Source: Epiperipatus broadwayi
Taxonomy: Eukaryota > Onychophora > Udeonychophora > Euonychophora > Peripatidae
Length of the DNA stretch: 64,000 nucleotides
Direction: 5' to 3'
Assembly (NCBI GenBank): GCA_028023455.1
Contig: JAQFVV010012477.1
Span: 4,669,365 to 4,733,364, forward strand
The first letter of the stretch is position 1, and every line of letters starts with the position of its first letter. A program made the translations under genes and the position numbers. The notes beneath the pieces were generated by a model, which did no database searches, was not told the DNA's origin, and was given only the letters and a program-made list of their open reading frames with translations. Positions 11,885 through 23,312 of the stretch are shown here, in pieces.

Positions 11885-12039
11885 ATTCACTAGAATAAAA
11901 ACTACAAAATTTTAAAAAATGCTTGTATAAAATTAAAGATTAAAATTCTTTGCTATAGCTAACCTCGATAGCAAAGAATTTTAATCTTTAATTTTATACA
12001 GGCATTTTTTAAAATTTTGTAGTTTTTATTCTAATGAAT
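11885..12039. mobile_element. Fold-back element, family M1 (copy b)
   Basis: This is a near-perfect palindrome. The left arm ATTCACTAGAATAAAAACTA... runs to CTTTGCTATAGCTAAC, and the right arm returns from CGATAGCAAAG to GTTTTTATTCTAATGAAT. The arms are about 70 bp with almost no loop. The arm text is the same as the TIRs of 4536-4782 (AAATTTTAAAAATGC, ATAAAATT-AAGATTAA, CTTTGCTA-AGC). This copy therefore lacks the core and is either a core-deleted or a self-primed derivative. Confidence 0.8.
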
Positions 12040-14020
12040 ATTGTTATTATACTTATATTATTTGATATTATATATATATCATAACACAGACACATTTTAA
12101 TAATTTATAAAATAATAAACACAATTTTATAATTAAAAAAATTACAATTATACTAACTAATTAAGTTTTATTTTAACAATATATATATATATATCAATGA
12201 TGATTTAGATTATGCAATCCTTGCGATCGAATTCCAATTTATAGATATCCTTTCTGTCATTGGTATCATAATTATGAAACAAAGACCTTTCATTCTTCAA
12301 GATTATTAATCATACACACAAGAATAATAAACAAATATTATCTAGTTATTTAGTTAGTAATAAACAAACTCTATTCTGTCATGAATAAGTTCAATGTAAA
12401 AGATAATAAAATCTTATCTTCATATTGAATTTGTTTTTAAATTTACCTCAGTCAGTGTTTTTAAAAAGAAAAAAAATGGGAAGACCTAAATTTTATTAAA
12501 TAAAATTAAATGTTTAAAACAATGATATTTCCATTCTTCTTCATCTCATAATTTTCTTGAATGGAGTATTCTAATGTAAATGGGTCTTGGAAGCAAAGGA
12601 AATAAATTTTTAAATATCACAAACCTATAGAACACAAATATTATAAGATGAATTAAGTTTGATGGTATTGTCCTGTTTCTTTTTATGATGAGACTCAGAA
12701 TGTTCTTTAATAATAAAGTTCTATGTTCTTTGGTCATCAGCCATCGAAGAGGCAACCAAAATATTTTCTTGTTTAGGATCCCTCCTATTGTATGAAGTTG
12801 ACATCTAGTTCTCCAGGTTATTTCACTACCAATTAAAATTTTATTCAAAATTATATACATGCAATATACATATACTTTAGGCATTTAGTAGAAATAAGAA
12901 ATTACATTAGTCTCAGTTAAACTAATAGCATTTCATTCTATGACAAGTGGTATTAACCACAATGCATTTTTTTTATCTTCTTAAAATATTTAATTTAATA
13001 TATGAATGTTTTTTAAAACTAAATTTGCCTTCTTAGAATACTAGTTTAGAATGATCTTATGAGTTTTTTTAATTAATGAATGAAAAATAGATGTAATTTC
13101 ATTCTGAAATTATGATTAATATTAATTAAGAGTAATTTATTTACTCTTTTTATTGAGTGACATTAAAGTTCTTTATAATGAAAATTTTATATCAATGAGA
13201 AAGTTAGTTCAAACTATTGATCCATCTTTTAATATGTTCTAATTTCAAACACAGCAAAATGATTAGTACATTGGCAAAAGATAAAATTAATTTTTAAATT
13301 ATTTGATCCAATTTTTATAGAGAAATCGACTTCCAGTAGGATGTATTGAATATATTATATGCTTATCATGATTTCATATTCTATTATTAATTATTATAAT
13401 TAATAATTGAATTCTAAAAATTCATTTCCTGTGTGTTTAGTTGCTAGATGTGATATTGACCTAAGGTTGTTTCCATGTTTATGTCCTGGTTAGTAAAAAT
13501 AATTAGTGCAAACAATTATTTTAGATAAATGGATAAAAAAATCATCTTAATGTTTTAATATTTATTTAATATATATACAGCATAAAAAATATGATGTATC
13601 TATTAATCATGTATACATATGTAAAAACTTTATATATTATTACAATCTACATGGTGATGTTTGCATACTCTCACAATATATATATATACAATCACTGCAT
13701 ACCCCCTCTACAATGTGTTAAAAGTAGATACTGATCCCACCTTGTGTGAAAAATGCAAAACTTGTCAGCATTGTCAACATAGGAAAGGAAATTATGTGTC
13801 AATACATTACCCATTAAATAAGACTTAAAAAAATAAAAATAAAAAAATTATTTGAGCTAGCAATAATGTCTAGGGTGATAAATGATTAATAATAATTATT
13901 AATATGTTTTTATAGCAATGGCTTATATTAATGTGTACTGCATAAAATTTGAAACATGTCAATTAAACTATAGTAATTTGCTATTTAGATATATACTGGT
14001 CATATGATGATAATATATGT
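12040..14020. other. No supported gene; one unexplained minus-strand open frame
   Basis: A 112-codon minus-strand frame at 12546-12884 is longer than most chance frames here and the DNA under it is less AT-extreme. Its translation (for example WLPLRWLMTKEHRTLLLKN) matches nothing I recognise, no splice sites convincingly bound it, and the alternative frames also give decayed text. It may be an old transposon fragment. A short Cys-rich frame at 13709-13828 is discussed under findings. Confidence 0.3.
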
Positions 14021-14125
14021 AAAAGAGTGTGATCTGGGCCAACTTATGAGTGGTGGTTTGCTTGAAATGCACATATTGGATATTATTTATCCTTTTCACA
14101 TGTCATTGATTACCTGTTTCAGTAA
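14021..14125 (+). mobile_element. SINE family S1, partial copy a
   Basis: The text GATCTGGGCCAACTTATGAG followed by a GGATATTATTTATCCTTTTCACATG block aligns with S1c at 53200-53280. Only the 5' half of the family sequence is present; the B-box region seen in S1c is missing. Confidence 0.6.
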
Positions 14126-14289
14126 TCTATGCTAGAACTATAATTTTGAAAAAAAAAAAAAACCTGGAGTTTCTCTAGGAATAATGTATATATGAAGTTG
14201 AATTGTTACATGTCCTATATGAATTGCTTGACAAAGGGTATCTATGGTCTGAAAGGTTGGTCTGACTTCTGGCCTGATGGATGGTTGTG

Positions 14290-16035
14290 ATAGGATTTCA
14301 ATCATGCTATAACTCATTGGAAGCTTAGAAAAATATATTCACACCATTATTTTTAAATATTATTATTCCACTGCATGACATGAAGGTATTTCCAAATTTA
14401 ATCAAGTTTCTCTAATCCATTTCCTTTTTTTTCCATATGACATCAGCAAAATTTCTTAGTGGTCTTCTCCAAGATATTTAATAATTTATAGAAATTCAAT
14501 TTAAATCTTCAAGTTTTTATATATTATCATCCCTTTTAGCAATATATCAAATCCAGCTCTAATTAAGTCTTTTTACTTTTTCAATAAAGTCAAGAGTATG
14601 TGTTTGTTCCCCCAATTTAGTATTTAATTTTATATTTATTCTTGATATTTCCAATATATATCTATTCATAATTCATTGATTACTTTGAAGTATCTGTATT
14701 GCTTTTTATTAAATAACAAAATCACAGATCCATAAAGAAGAACTTCTAATATATATATTGAAAAGCTTTCTTTTCAAACTCATTAGCATATTTCCTTTTA
14801 ATACTAAAGTACTTATAGTGGAAGCATCTGATCCAAAATGAATAATTACACTTATTATATATATATTAATAAATTGATCAAAATAATTGCAATTATTATT
14901 TTTTTCTAATTCATGTTTATCAATCTTTATTTTCTTCATTCTGGAAAAAAATCCATTGATTATTATTTTAGTTTTTTAGTACTTATATTTAGTTATATTT
15001 TTCTTACTTTTATAAGGAATCTCTTGCAATATTTCCCAAAGCTCTGAAATGTTATGTGCAAAAACAATTACGTCATCTTTAAAATATAGATGATTAAATC
15101 TCTAAGTACTTTTATTCTCTATTATTAATTTTAATTTACAAAATTCTTCATGTGAAACTGCTGTAAAAAGTTTGGAATTATGGAATTAGTCTACTATTCA
15201 TCCATATCAATGTTATTTTTTTAATATTACCATCTAATATAATCGCTGCAGATGAATTTTATAAATATTTTTCAGAATATGACAATATACTTGGTGATTC
15301 AATGTTTTAATTATTGTAAAAATGCTTGTAGAATCAAACAAATGTAATATTATTTTTCTTTGTTATATATGTAATTTTTTTGTGTATGTGTGTGTATCCT
15401 TTATCAGGTAGGGTTTTTCTTTCATTCTTTTATTTTATTTAAAGAATATTAATCATCAAAAGTACACTCATCTAAATAAAATAAAAATAAAAACCCCGAT
15501 CATAAAGTATATGCACGTACATACACAAAAGAACTATAGAATCAAATGTCTTTTCATAATCTGTAAATCCAAAGCATAATACAACTTCCATTCATTGCTT
15601 TATTCTATAATTTCTCTCAATACAGGGCTGTAATTCATTCTGTTTCTGATTCTTTTGGTTGGCTTGAAACCAAAATTCATTGTAAATAAATTGAAATTAT
15701 TTTTGTAAAAAAAAATGTATAGAACCGATTACTAAATATTTACTTCTTGTTAATTGACAGATTTAAAAAAAATCATATTCCTACTTTTTAAATATTATTT
15801 TATTTTAGTAGAAAATTTATTAGTAAATTGCTCCTTTTCTATATCAGATAGTTTTATCACAGTTTTTTATTAGAGTATAAGATATTTTCTTGTTAATTTC
15901 AGTAAAGTCTGAACTATCTTTAAAATCTGTTAACATATTAAAATGATTTGCAAGTTCAAATTTAAATTTAATGAAGTTGATATGTATTTTATTGCAAAAG
16001 CACAAACATTGGAAACGGAAATGGAATGGTATCAT
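14290..16035 (-). pseudogene. RTE-type LINE: RT and C-terminal region, degenerate
   Basis: Read on the minus strand, the order is typical of RTE-clade LINEs. A pre-RT block at 15844-16035 includes FELANHFNML. The RT fingers follow, with NFGFKPTKRIRN, then DYEKTFDSIVLL (motif A; catalytic Asp in the TDYEKTFDS context) near 15540-15570. The C motif region HLYFKDDVIVFAHNISELWE lies near 15040-15110, where KDD replaces the usual ADD. Next come IKIDKHELE, LKGNMLMSLKRKLFN, and a C-terminal RTE tail with NRYILEISRINIKLNTKL and WTKKI-like remnants down to about 14300. Many stops and frameshifts break it. It acted once as a target-primed retrotransposon polymerase. Its own endonuclease half lies just to the right in the opposite orientation. 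Confidence 0.8.
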
Positions 16036-16049
16036 TCAGAAAGACTAGA

Positions 16050-16575
16050 AGGAGTAGTTATTAATTTTTGTTTAAACTATCAAATACATATAATTTAGCT
16101 TTATGGCCCAAAAAGTTCACACTGAGAAATAGAAATAGTGCATTTTTATATAAATATATAAATTGCTTTTAATAAATCCAAATAACATTTCATAATAGTC
16201 ATGGGAGACTTTAATGTTAGAATTGATAACCAATTAAAATAAGAAAGTAATGTAGTTAAATATGGTTATTAAGTAGAAATGAGTCCGAATACAGATTTAT
16301 GGTATTTACACACACAATACACAAAAACAAACTATAACTATATATTATGAACTGATTTTTTTTTTTTTAAAAAAAAGAACAAAACAGAAATGAATATGAA
16401 AGCATTCAAATAAAGATACAAAAGAATTGGATTATATTATGACTAACAGAGAATATTTATTTCAAAAGTGCAATGTTTTTATTAAAATTCAATGCATGAA
16501 ATAATCATGGATTAGTGAAATGCAATACATATGTTATTAAATATTAGAGAAATAAAAACATAATTATTAGTTGAT
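16050..16575 (+). pseudogene. RTE LINE AP endonuclease remnant, inverted
   Basis: The plus-strand translation gives IIVMGDFNVRIDN at about 16190-16230. This is the MGDFN catalytic block of APE-type LINE endonucleases, with Asp and Asn as metal and phosphate contacts. Further on, ELDYIMTNREYLFQKCNV (about 16415-16475) is the K-x-x-IDYI block, followed by a decayed S-DH-LV region, with stops and frameshifts between. The domain is C-terminal-rightward, so it points away from the RT half at 14290-16035. The two halves abut within about 15 bp. That is the layout of a 5' inversion of one LINE insertion rather than two unrelated copies. A (TA)n tract closes the right end at about 16576. Confidence 0.75.
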
Positions 16576-19500
16576 ATATATATATATATTGTGGCCTGTC
16601 TATAGGTGGTACGACCCTGAGCAGAGTTTCCAAGTCCCTTATATTAGGACCTACTTGGACTCTGGCTAGGTACTAATAACAGACTTACTATATCCCGACC
16701 ATTTTCTTTAACTATAACAATTGAATTTAGATAAGATTAGTATTTATCCCAAGTTACTTTGACATGAGTAAACATTTCTAAAATAAGATATGTTTTAAAT
16801 GTAATCAATATGAGACTCATTTACCTATAAACAGATCACATCCCCTTAACATTAAACAAATACAAAATACTTGTTCAATGGCATAAGAATACCCAGATAC
16901 TCCTCCTTATTAAGTATCTACATACTCTCATGACTAACAATAATATCTAATATATTATTTTATATTTATAACTATTAAGTTTTAATTCAATCACTCATTA
17001 AATTAATCTGTTAGATAATTACAGATAAACTTTGATTCATATTGTTTAATAATTAAGATTGGCAATAATCACAAGAATAATTTTAAAATAAGGAGATCTC
17101 AGGAAAATCATTGATTTATTAATTCTTTATACTACCTATGGAATATCAAGAGGGATTTTACAGATTTCCATGGATAGTGTACAAATTAAGAAAGGTTTAT
17201 AATTTAAATTCATATTCAAGCTTTATATGTATGTTCTTTAATACTGAATATTAAAATAATATTATTAACTAAACTGTGATTAACACTAATACTTTCACTA
17301 ATAACTAATGTATCATTTAATTTTATATTAATAAATACACTTTAATAATTGGCAATGTCATCAATGAATCAATGACCTATGGGATCAAGGCAGCATGTAA
17401 CAAGTAAAAAAAAAACTTTACTAAGAGATTTATGCTTATTAAACTGTTAGATTTGCTTTAAATTGAATTGACTTTTCATTTTAATTTTGACTGTACATTT
17501 TAAGTTGTGTGATGTGGTGAAAGTGAGCCCAGAAAAGATATGCAGCAATTGGAATTTAATAAAACTTTTAAAACAATAATTTTAATAATATTCATTACAA
17601 ATGATAATAAACATTTCCATTAGTATCAAATTTAAAATAACATAACAAAATAATACATATATATTATAATAATAATAATAACAACAGAAAATTAATCTTT
17701 GGAGTATTATTATCAAACAAAACTAATGATTTCCCATTATATGTTGAGATATTTATCCCTATGTATGTAAACTATATATCACATTTTTTTCCATTCATGG
17801 TTCGTTAGTTCAACCTCTACATAATAGTTGTACTTGGTGATTAAGTAATAATACAAAAAATAAATGAGAACATAGGGTTATAATTCTGGAGGTTGGTAAG
17901 CAAACAAAATTACTACTTTTATCTTTCACATAAGAACAAAATCATTGTTTTTTACTTTATCCATTTGTACATGTAAATATAACCTGCTCTTTGGAATATG
18001 TATATATTATTTTAAATACCCTTTCATACTAAACTATTGAGTATATTTGTTTATTTAAAGGATTCATAATCTTTAAACTTAACCGAATTATTATATAACT
18101 ATTAATATAACAACACTTGAATTAATTCCATATTAAATGATTTAGTTCCCCTCCCCTCCCCTACTATACTAACAAATCATAGATTAAAAATATAAATACC
18201 AACATTAGAAAGTTCTCTTTTAAACTCTCAGCTAAAGTATAAGAACACTTTTAAATTTTCTAGTTGTTCTACACTCCATAAACTTATTAGAACGTTTTTA
18301 TTTTTCCTTATTTTTTGAAGATTCTGCTTATCCGAAGATTCACGAGGTATTTGAGTAGTTACTGCAACAATAATCCTTCGTTTTGTTCTTTGTTTATTAA
18401 TAAAAATTTATTTGTGGCTTGCCTTACTTATTTTAGATGATACATATTTCTCTCTATAATAAAAGGCACACTTATGATTTCAATTAAGAATGTGTCATGT
18501 CACGTTTTTGGCTCCAAATAAATAATTCTATCTCACATTGTAATTAAGATTTTATATACATCCAGAATAATAATGAACACTTTTCATTTATTACTAATTT
18601 AGTTCCATTGAATTTTAAATATATATACTTAACTGTTTCCAAGAGATTTACTATTCTTTTATCTATCCTTACTGGATATTTACGGTGTTTATTTATTTCC
18701 TTTTGTGTATTACTGCAGTTCATTTTCCCTATGGCACAATTATTGTTATTTTTCCGTGAATATATTCATTGATTATTCATCTCCGATTATTTCTTCAATA
18801 CTTATTAATTTTCAAGAGATTATTGGGAATTCCGATTATTGACTTGCCCAGTAGAAAAACGATTAATTTATTCCATTATTTTAACAACAGAGCTTATAAT
18901 TATCCATGTATATTGATTGATGTAGAGTTGTAAATCATAAGGTTTTAGGAATTTTAATCCAACTTTTTTTTTTTAAAAAAAATATCACCAAGAAAAAAAA
19001 ACTTAGTTACTTAAACTTTACCATCAAGAAGATTTTTTTCCCTCCCTTCAATTTCATAGTAAAACAAATTGTTTGAAACTCTTTGATTGGTTATTTTTTC
19101 CCACTTTTTCTCTATGAAACAATTCTTTATTTTGAAAGTTTTTGGTTTATCATTTTAAAATGACAATTTATCATTTTTTAAAAATAAAATATTGAAATAT
19201 AATATTCTTTAGAAATTAAATAAAGATAGAATTTACTATTTTAATTCTAAATCAGTATTTTGGTAAAATTAAACCTTATTTATTTACTTTTAAATATAGT
19301 AAGATTTGAAGATAAATAATTTTTATTTTTAAAATCAAATGCGCACCCACAATAATTATTAGTCCCTACTACGCATTATGTTTACAAAATTACAATTCAA
19401 ACTTCACTAGTTTTAAATACTAAATAATATTAATTGTTCATCCATCTGCATATATATGACTCTGTAGATTATTTTCTATGTGTATTTTGAGTTAAGATCA

Positions 19501-20035
19501 TTTATAAATTTCCATTAGCTAAATTCGAGTTCAAACCCTATAATCTAATATTTCATTATTGTCTTCTTTTAATAAGTAAATATTATTGGATTTGTAAAAT
19601 TTAAAATTATACACTAAAATTTTATTTTAGAATAGACTGAGCTAATAAAAGTGCACAATATATATATATTAAAAGGTGTAAAGGTTGCCTTGACAGCAGT
19701 GAGAAATATTGATTACTATATTTTACTGTGAATGTTTAGGTGGTTACTGGTTGGAACTTAATTATATATATACTTAATAATAAATTTTGTGGAAACTGCT
19801 TTTCTGAATGTGATAGCAAATTCAAACACAGTTTATTTAACTATAGTTTTAATATTAAATAATGGAGAACTATTATTTTTCTAAAAGCTCTATGATCAAT
19901 GACCCTTCAAGTGGTATATATCTTTATATTAGCATTTAAATTTATTAAATTAATTTATTTGGTAATAAAATATTTTTTATCATTTTTATTGTAAATCATT
20001 TACGTTATTCAAATTAAAATTTACTTCTTTATTGC
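16576..20035. other. No gene; unidentified complex patch and AT-rich DNA
   Basis: Right after a TA tract, 16590-16700 is GC-richer (GGTGGTACGACCCTGAGCAG, then TTGGACTCTGGCTAGGTAC) and resembles no element recognised here. It may be the edge of an LTR or SINE. The rest is AT-rich without coding motifs, apart from the short match to family E at 19669. Confidence 0.4.
19669..19694 (+). repeat. Family E (TTAA MITE), end fragment
   Basis: TTAAAAGG, a 6-bp insertion, then GGTTGCCTTGAC, matching the left terminal repeat of the element at 56350-56438. No matching right end was found, so this is a terminal fragment. Confidence 0.4.
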
Positions 20036-20399
20036 AAGTAATATTTACTGAGGCTATAATCTCGAGAATATGCATGTAAAATGCGATAGTAGGGACCTCT
20101 ACAGGTGTTTAACCACAAGCTTACATTATGGAAGAAAAGAGGGGAACCCTTCTTTACTTCAACCTACTTTCTATTTAAATAGATGAAGCTGAAGCAGTTA
20201 GATTGGTGAGCATGAATCTATTCAATACTTCACTGATTAAGTCCACATTTCTTATTACACATTAATACTCACGAAATCTTTCGATTTACGAGTCAATGGA
20301 AAGATTTTATAGTTAGAAATCTATTACAGCAATTTAAAGTTGTAATTATAAATTTATTAAACGCACATTGATTACCTAAGTAATATTTACTGAGGCTAT
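20036..20399 (+). repeat. 22-bp direct repeat pair around a 320-bp segment
   Basis: AAGTAATATTTACTGAGGCT plus AT occurs at 20036-20057 and again at 20378-20399. The DNA between them is somewhat more complex than its surroundings (GGGACCTCTACAGGTGTTTA) but has no identifiable genes. It could be a short tandem duplication remnant or terminal repeats of an unknown element. Confidence 0.6.
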
Positions 20400-21282
20400 T
20401 ATTGCAACTAAATTTCTCACTTTTCTATAATGAACAAGTTTATCATTCTGTCATGGTGTTTTAACGTATTTTTTCTTAACTGAATCTTGTTCGTTAACTT
20501 TGTTTAAGAATCTATTTTGCATTTTTAGGGTATGATTGTATCAATCCACAAATAATATTATAGATAATATACATTTTCTGTTAATTGTATTTTATGTTAT
20601 TTAATAAAAATTAATAGTTAGATAATAATATAAATGATGATAATAGTCCACAAACCAGAACAACTTTTGCTATTGCTAGTATAATAAAACAATTAACATT
20701 CTGCATAACAACAATATATTTTTAATACAACAGAGAATTCTTCCAACAAAATTAAAAGGTGGCTGCAGGTTGACAACTGTCACCCTGACTAGTGAAATTT
20801 AAATGGAAGAATTTGAAAGCACAGTCATAAATACTACTCTATATCCATCTAAAGTTTGACTTTACATTTATTCTATTGCCATATGGTGAAACACTATTGC
20901 TACCATTCTGGACCCAGATCAACAACATATTGCCTTTAATTAAATTCACAATAAAATCAGGATCAAAACAAAATTGGATTTCTTTGTGACAAGACTCACT
21001 TATTTGTAAAATCAGAACTACATTTTATAGAAAACTTTCATACACACAGGAAAATACTTAGCATATATCTCCAATCACACTAGAAACCCAAAATATAAAG
21101 TTATACTATCTCTACAAGAATAGAGCAAAAGAAGTTTGTTCAAAAATTTAATGATTTGGAAAAAGAAAAGATCTACATAAAACAAACTTAGTGAAAAATA
21201 GTCATCCATATGCTGTCATTAAGTAAATTTTAAAAGAGCACAAAAAAAACATCAAAAGAAAAAAAACAATTAGTGATATTAT

Positions 21283-21307
21283 AGTGTGTGTGTGTATATA
21301 TATATAT
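21283..21307 (+). repeat. (GT)n(TA)n microsatellite inside PLE-C
   Basis: Five or so GT units lead into a TA run. It sits between the RT and endonuclease remnants of PLE-C, so it expanded after insertion. Confidence 0.9.
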
Positions 21308-21617
21308 CAGGTATAAAAAACAAACAAAGAAAATATGCAATTAATATAACATCAGAACAGCTTTCCAAAGCTATTTTACCACACAAAAAATTTTAACATC
21401 TAAACTTAAAATGCTGAAAAACAAAAACTACACCTATGAAATACCATGTAAATGTGAAAAAATGTTGGTAAGACCAGTTACCCCATTTAAAATTGATTAA
21501 AAGAGCACAAATTGATGATTAAAAAAACAAAACTGACACGTCTAAAGTATCTGGCCATATATTAGCTATTTTACTATATGGAATATCCCGAAAATAATAA
21601 TATGAAATCACCATTTA

Positions 21618-21690
21618 TCCATGAAAAATATTAGAATTAATATATATATATCCATGAAAAATATTAGAATTAATATATATATCAATGAAC
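21618..21690 (+). repeat. 36-bp tandem duplication within PLE-C
   Basis: TCCATGAAAAATATTAGAAT and the TA run that follows it are present twice in tandem, differing only in TA-run length. This is a local duplication in the dead element. Confidence 0.85.
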
Positions 21691-21833
21691 ATATAAAGCA
21701 CAAAACAAAATTCAAAGAAGCTATTTACATGACAACAAAGTCACTAATTAATTACTCTTGCTCTGAAGAAAGAGTGAAGAAATCAGGAGGAGTCTCTAGA
21801 TAAATATATAAAATTTCTACTGAGTATTGCCTT

Positions 21834-21985
21834 TAACAGAATAGCTCAGTTGGTTATAACATTACTTTAAATTCTATATTAATAAAACTACAAATTCAGG
21901 TTTAATTCCCAAATCAATATTGTCACTGATCAGTCCAAGTAACATCTAAACAAGAGAGGAGAATAAAACCACTTGAAATGTTGTC
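21834..21985 (+). mobile_element. tRNA-derived SINE-like unit S3
   Basis: AATAGCTCAGTTGGTTATAA at 21840 matches the pol III A-box (TRGCNNAGTNGG) as seen in tRNA D-arms. CAGGTTTAATTCCC at 21897-21910 matches the B-box. The spacing of about 50 bp suits a tRNA-like head, which would be transcribed by RNA polymerase III. The head is followed by a non-tRNA body (CACTGATCAGTCCAAGTAAC). It is immediately downstream of PLE-C. The tRNA cloverleaf is not intact, so it is not a tRNA gene. Confidence 0.6.
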
Positions 21986-22541
21986 TTTATATATTAATCT
22001 GTGCTATTACTAATAGTTGAATGTATTTGGTAAGTTTAAATATAGTTTAAATTTGTCCAAAGATATTCAAAATTCAGTATTAGGTGATGGAAATAATCCA
22101 ATGTGTAATTATCAATAAAATGACACCATCATAAATCTTTACACATTAAAAATATATGTCAGTTATGGTTAGATATAATAGTAAAATTTAAATACAAATG
22201 AGAAAAAATTAACAAAAAAAAAAACAGTAAAAAAGAAGGATATGACAATCCACACATTAAAGAACTGAGCAAAATAAATGATGGAAAAATGATTATCTTC
22301 ATGGCTAAGAAAGGCATAAATTTAGTGCCCTGAGTAGTTTTAGTGCAGTTGCAGGATATTTAAAGTTCAAGGTCCATGGATTACAGTATAATTCTGTCAC
22401 TACTGTTGCTCATACTTCTTAACAACTCTCAAGTGATATTCAATGTCTTTTATGATGAAATCAGTTAAGAATTGCATTTTATATTAGTCCATTCACATTA
22501 AAAACGTTTTGATAAAATAAAAATAAAAGAAGCTGCCTTTT

Positions 22542-22663
22542 AAATCACTAAACATTACATGATCACCATTTTTTATGCTTACACAAGCAATATTATACAG
22601 AGACAAAACTCTTCACATAGTAGTGCCACTCAGTGCAAGCCAGAGTAATCAATGGATGCAGAA
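22542..22663 (-). repeat. Local repeat family F, copy 1 (inverted)
   Basis: Its complement reads TTCTGCATCCATTGATTACT, then GGCTTGCACTGAGTGGC, and ends in AATGGTGATCATGTAATG. Copy F3 at 22780-22910 carries the same text in plus orientation, so F1 and F3 form an inverted pair flanking F2. Confidence 0.75.
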
Positions 22664-22670
22664 ATGTCTT

Positions 22671-22779
22671 TGCACAAATCTTCTTGCATCCATTGACTAC
22701 TCTGGATTCCCCTGAGTAGTGCTATTGTATGAAAAGTTTTGCCTCTTTGTAACAGCTTATGTAAGGCATTATGAATGGA
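22671..22779 (+). repeat. Local repeat family F, copy 2
   Basis: It contains TTGCATCCATTGACTACTCT, GAGTAGTGCTATTGTATGAA and AAAGTTTTGCCTCTTTGTAA, aligned with F3. It is shorter at its 3' end, lacking the GGTGATCATGTG block. Confidence 0.7.
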
Positions 22780-22910
22780 GGTAAATCTTTCTGTATCCAT
22801 TGATTATTCTGGCTTGTGCCGAGTAAGGCTACTGCATGGAGAGTTTTGCTTCTGTGTAAACAGTTTGTGTAATCATAAAGAATGGTGATCATGTGATTCT
22901 TAGTGGTTTA
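22780..22910 (+). repeat. Local repeat family F, copy 3
   Basis: It reads TCTGTATCCATTGATTATTC, GGCTTGTGCCGAGTAAGGCT, GAGAGTTTTGCTTCTGTGTA, then AATGGTGATCATGTG. It is in tandem with F2 and inverted relative to F1. No coding frame is conserved between copies. Confidence 0.75.
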
Positions 22911-23227
22911 ATACCAGTTCTGCCCAATAGTGTTAAGGTAACAGTGGTTATTAAAAAACCAAAGACACCAAAATTATTGGATGTTGAACTGAGTTCATAT
23001 TTATACTATACAAGTGAATGAGCTTGAATTGGAAATATTATTGTGTTTTCATTTTGAACTTAAAGCTTTATAGTTAGCTAAAAAGTCAAATGATGATGGC
23101 TGAAGAATTGCATTAGATCCTAAGATCTAGGTGCAGTGCTCTCAGATCCAAGGCTCCTCACTAATGAAAGCCACAAACTAGAAACTAGTCTGGAATATTG
23201 GATGAATAGGTACTGGTTAAGGATTTT

Positions 23228-23312
23228 ATGCACAAATCTTTCTGAATCCATTGATTACTCTGGCATGCAGTGAGTGGCACTTTGTGACCCTGTGTAAGCT
23301 GCCTTTTATTAA
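23228..23312 (+). repeat. Local repeat family F, copy 4 (partial)
   Basis: GCACAAATCTTTCTGAATCC and ATTGATTACTCTGGCATGCA, then GAGTGGCACTTTGTGACC and GTGTAAGCTGCCTTTTA match F1 and F3. It lies about 320 bp beyond F3 with unrelated DNA between. Confidence 0.65.

Larger units (their letters stand above)
20685..21803 (+). mobile_element. Penelope-like element copy C (third PLE lineage)
   Basis: Across several frames the translation follows a PLE from the RT palm onward. FCITTIYF, then REFFQQ and QLSP correspond to the L-x-x-TYFxFxGxFYQQ...G-x-x-LSP region at 20690-20790. MEEFESTVINTTLYPSKV follows at about 20800-20850. The YVDD region is decayed to LYIYSIAIW, then TIATILDPDQQHIAFN. KTKLDFFVTRL is the LDFLDVLVTR block near 20970. 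After an expanded GT/TA microsatellite the GIY-YIG half begins with YTYEIPCKCEKM (about 21440-21475), and TKFKEAIYMTTKSLINYS (about 21712-21765) is the C-terminal RKIKEAI block. It is more decayed than A1, and its protein text is clearly from a different PLE family from A and B. Confidence 0.75.

Noticed and set aside
12546-12884. 112-codon minus-strand frame as a gene
   Set aside because: No recognisable motif, no splice context and no start support; kept only as an unexplained frame.
22542-23312. CRISPR-like array
   Set aside because: Copies are in mixed orientation, diverged, over 100 bp long and without regular spacers; the DNA is eukaryotic.
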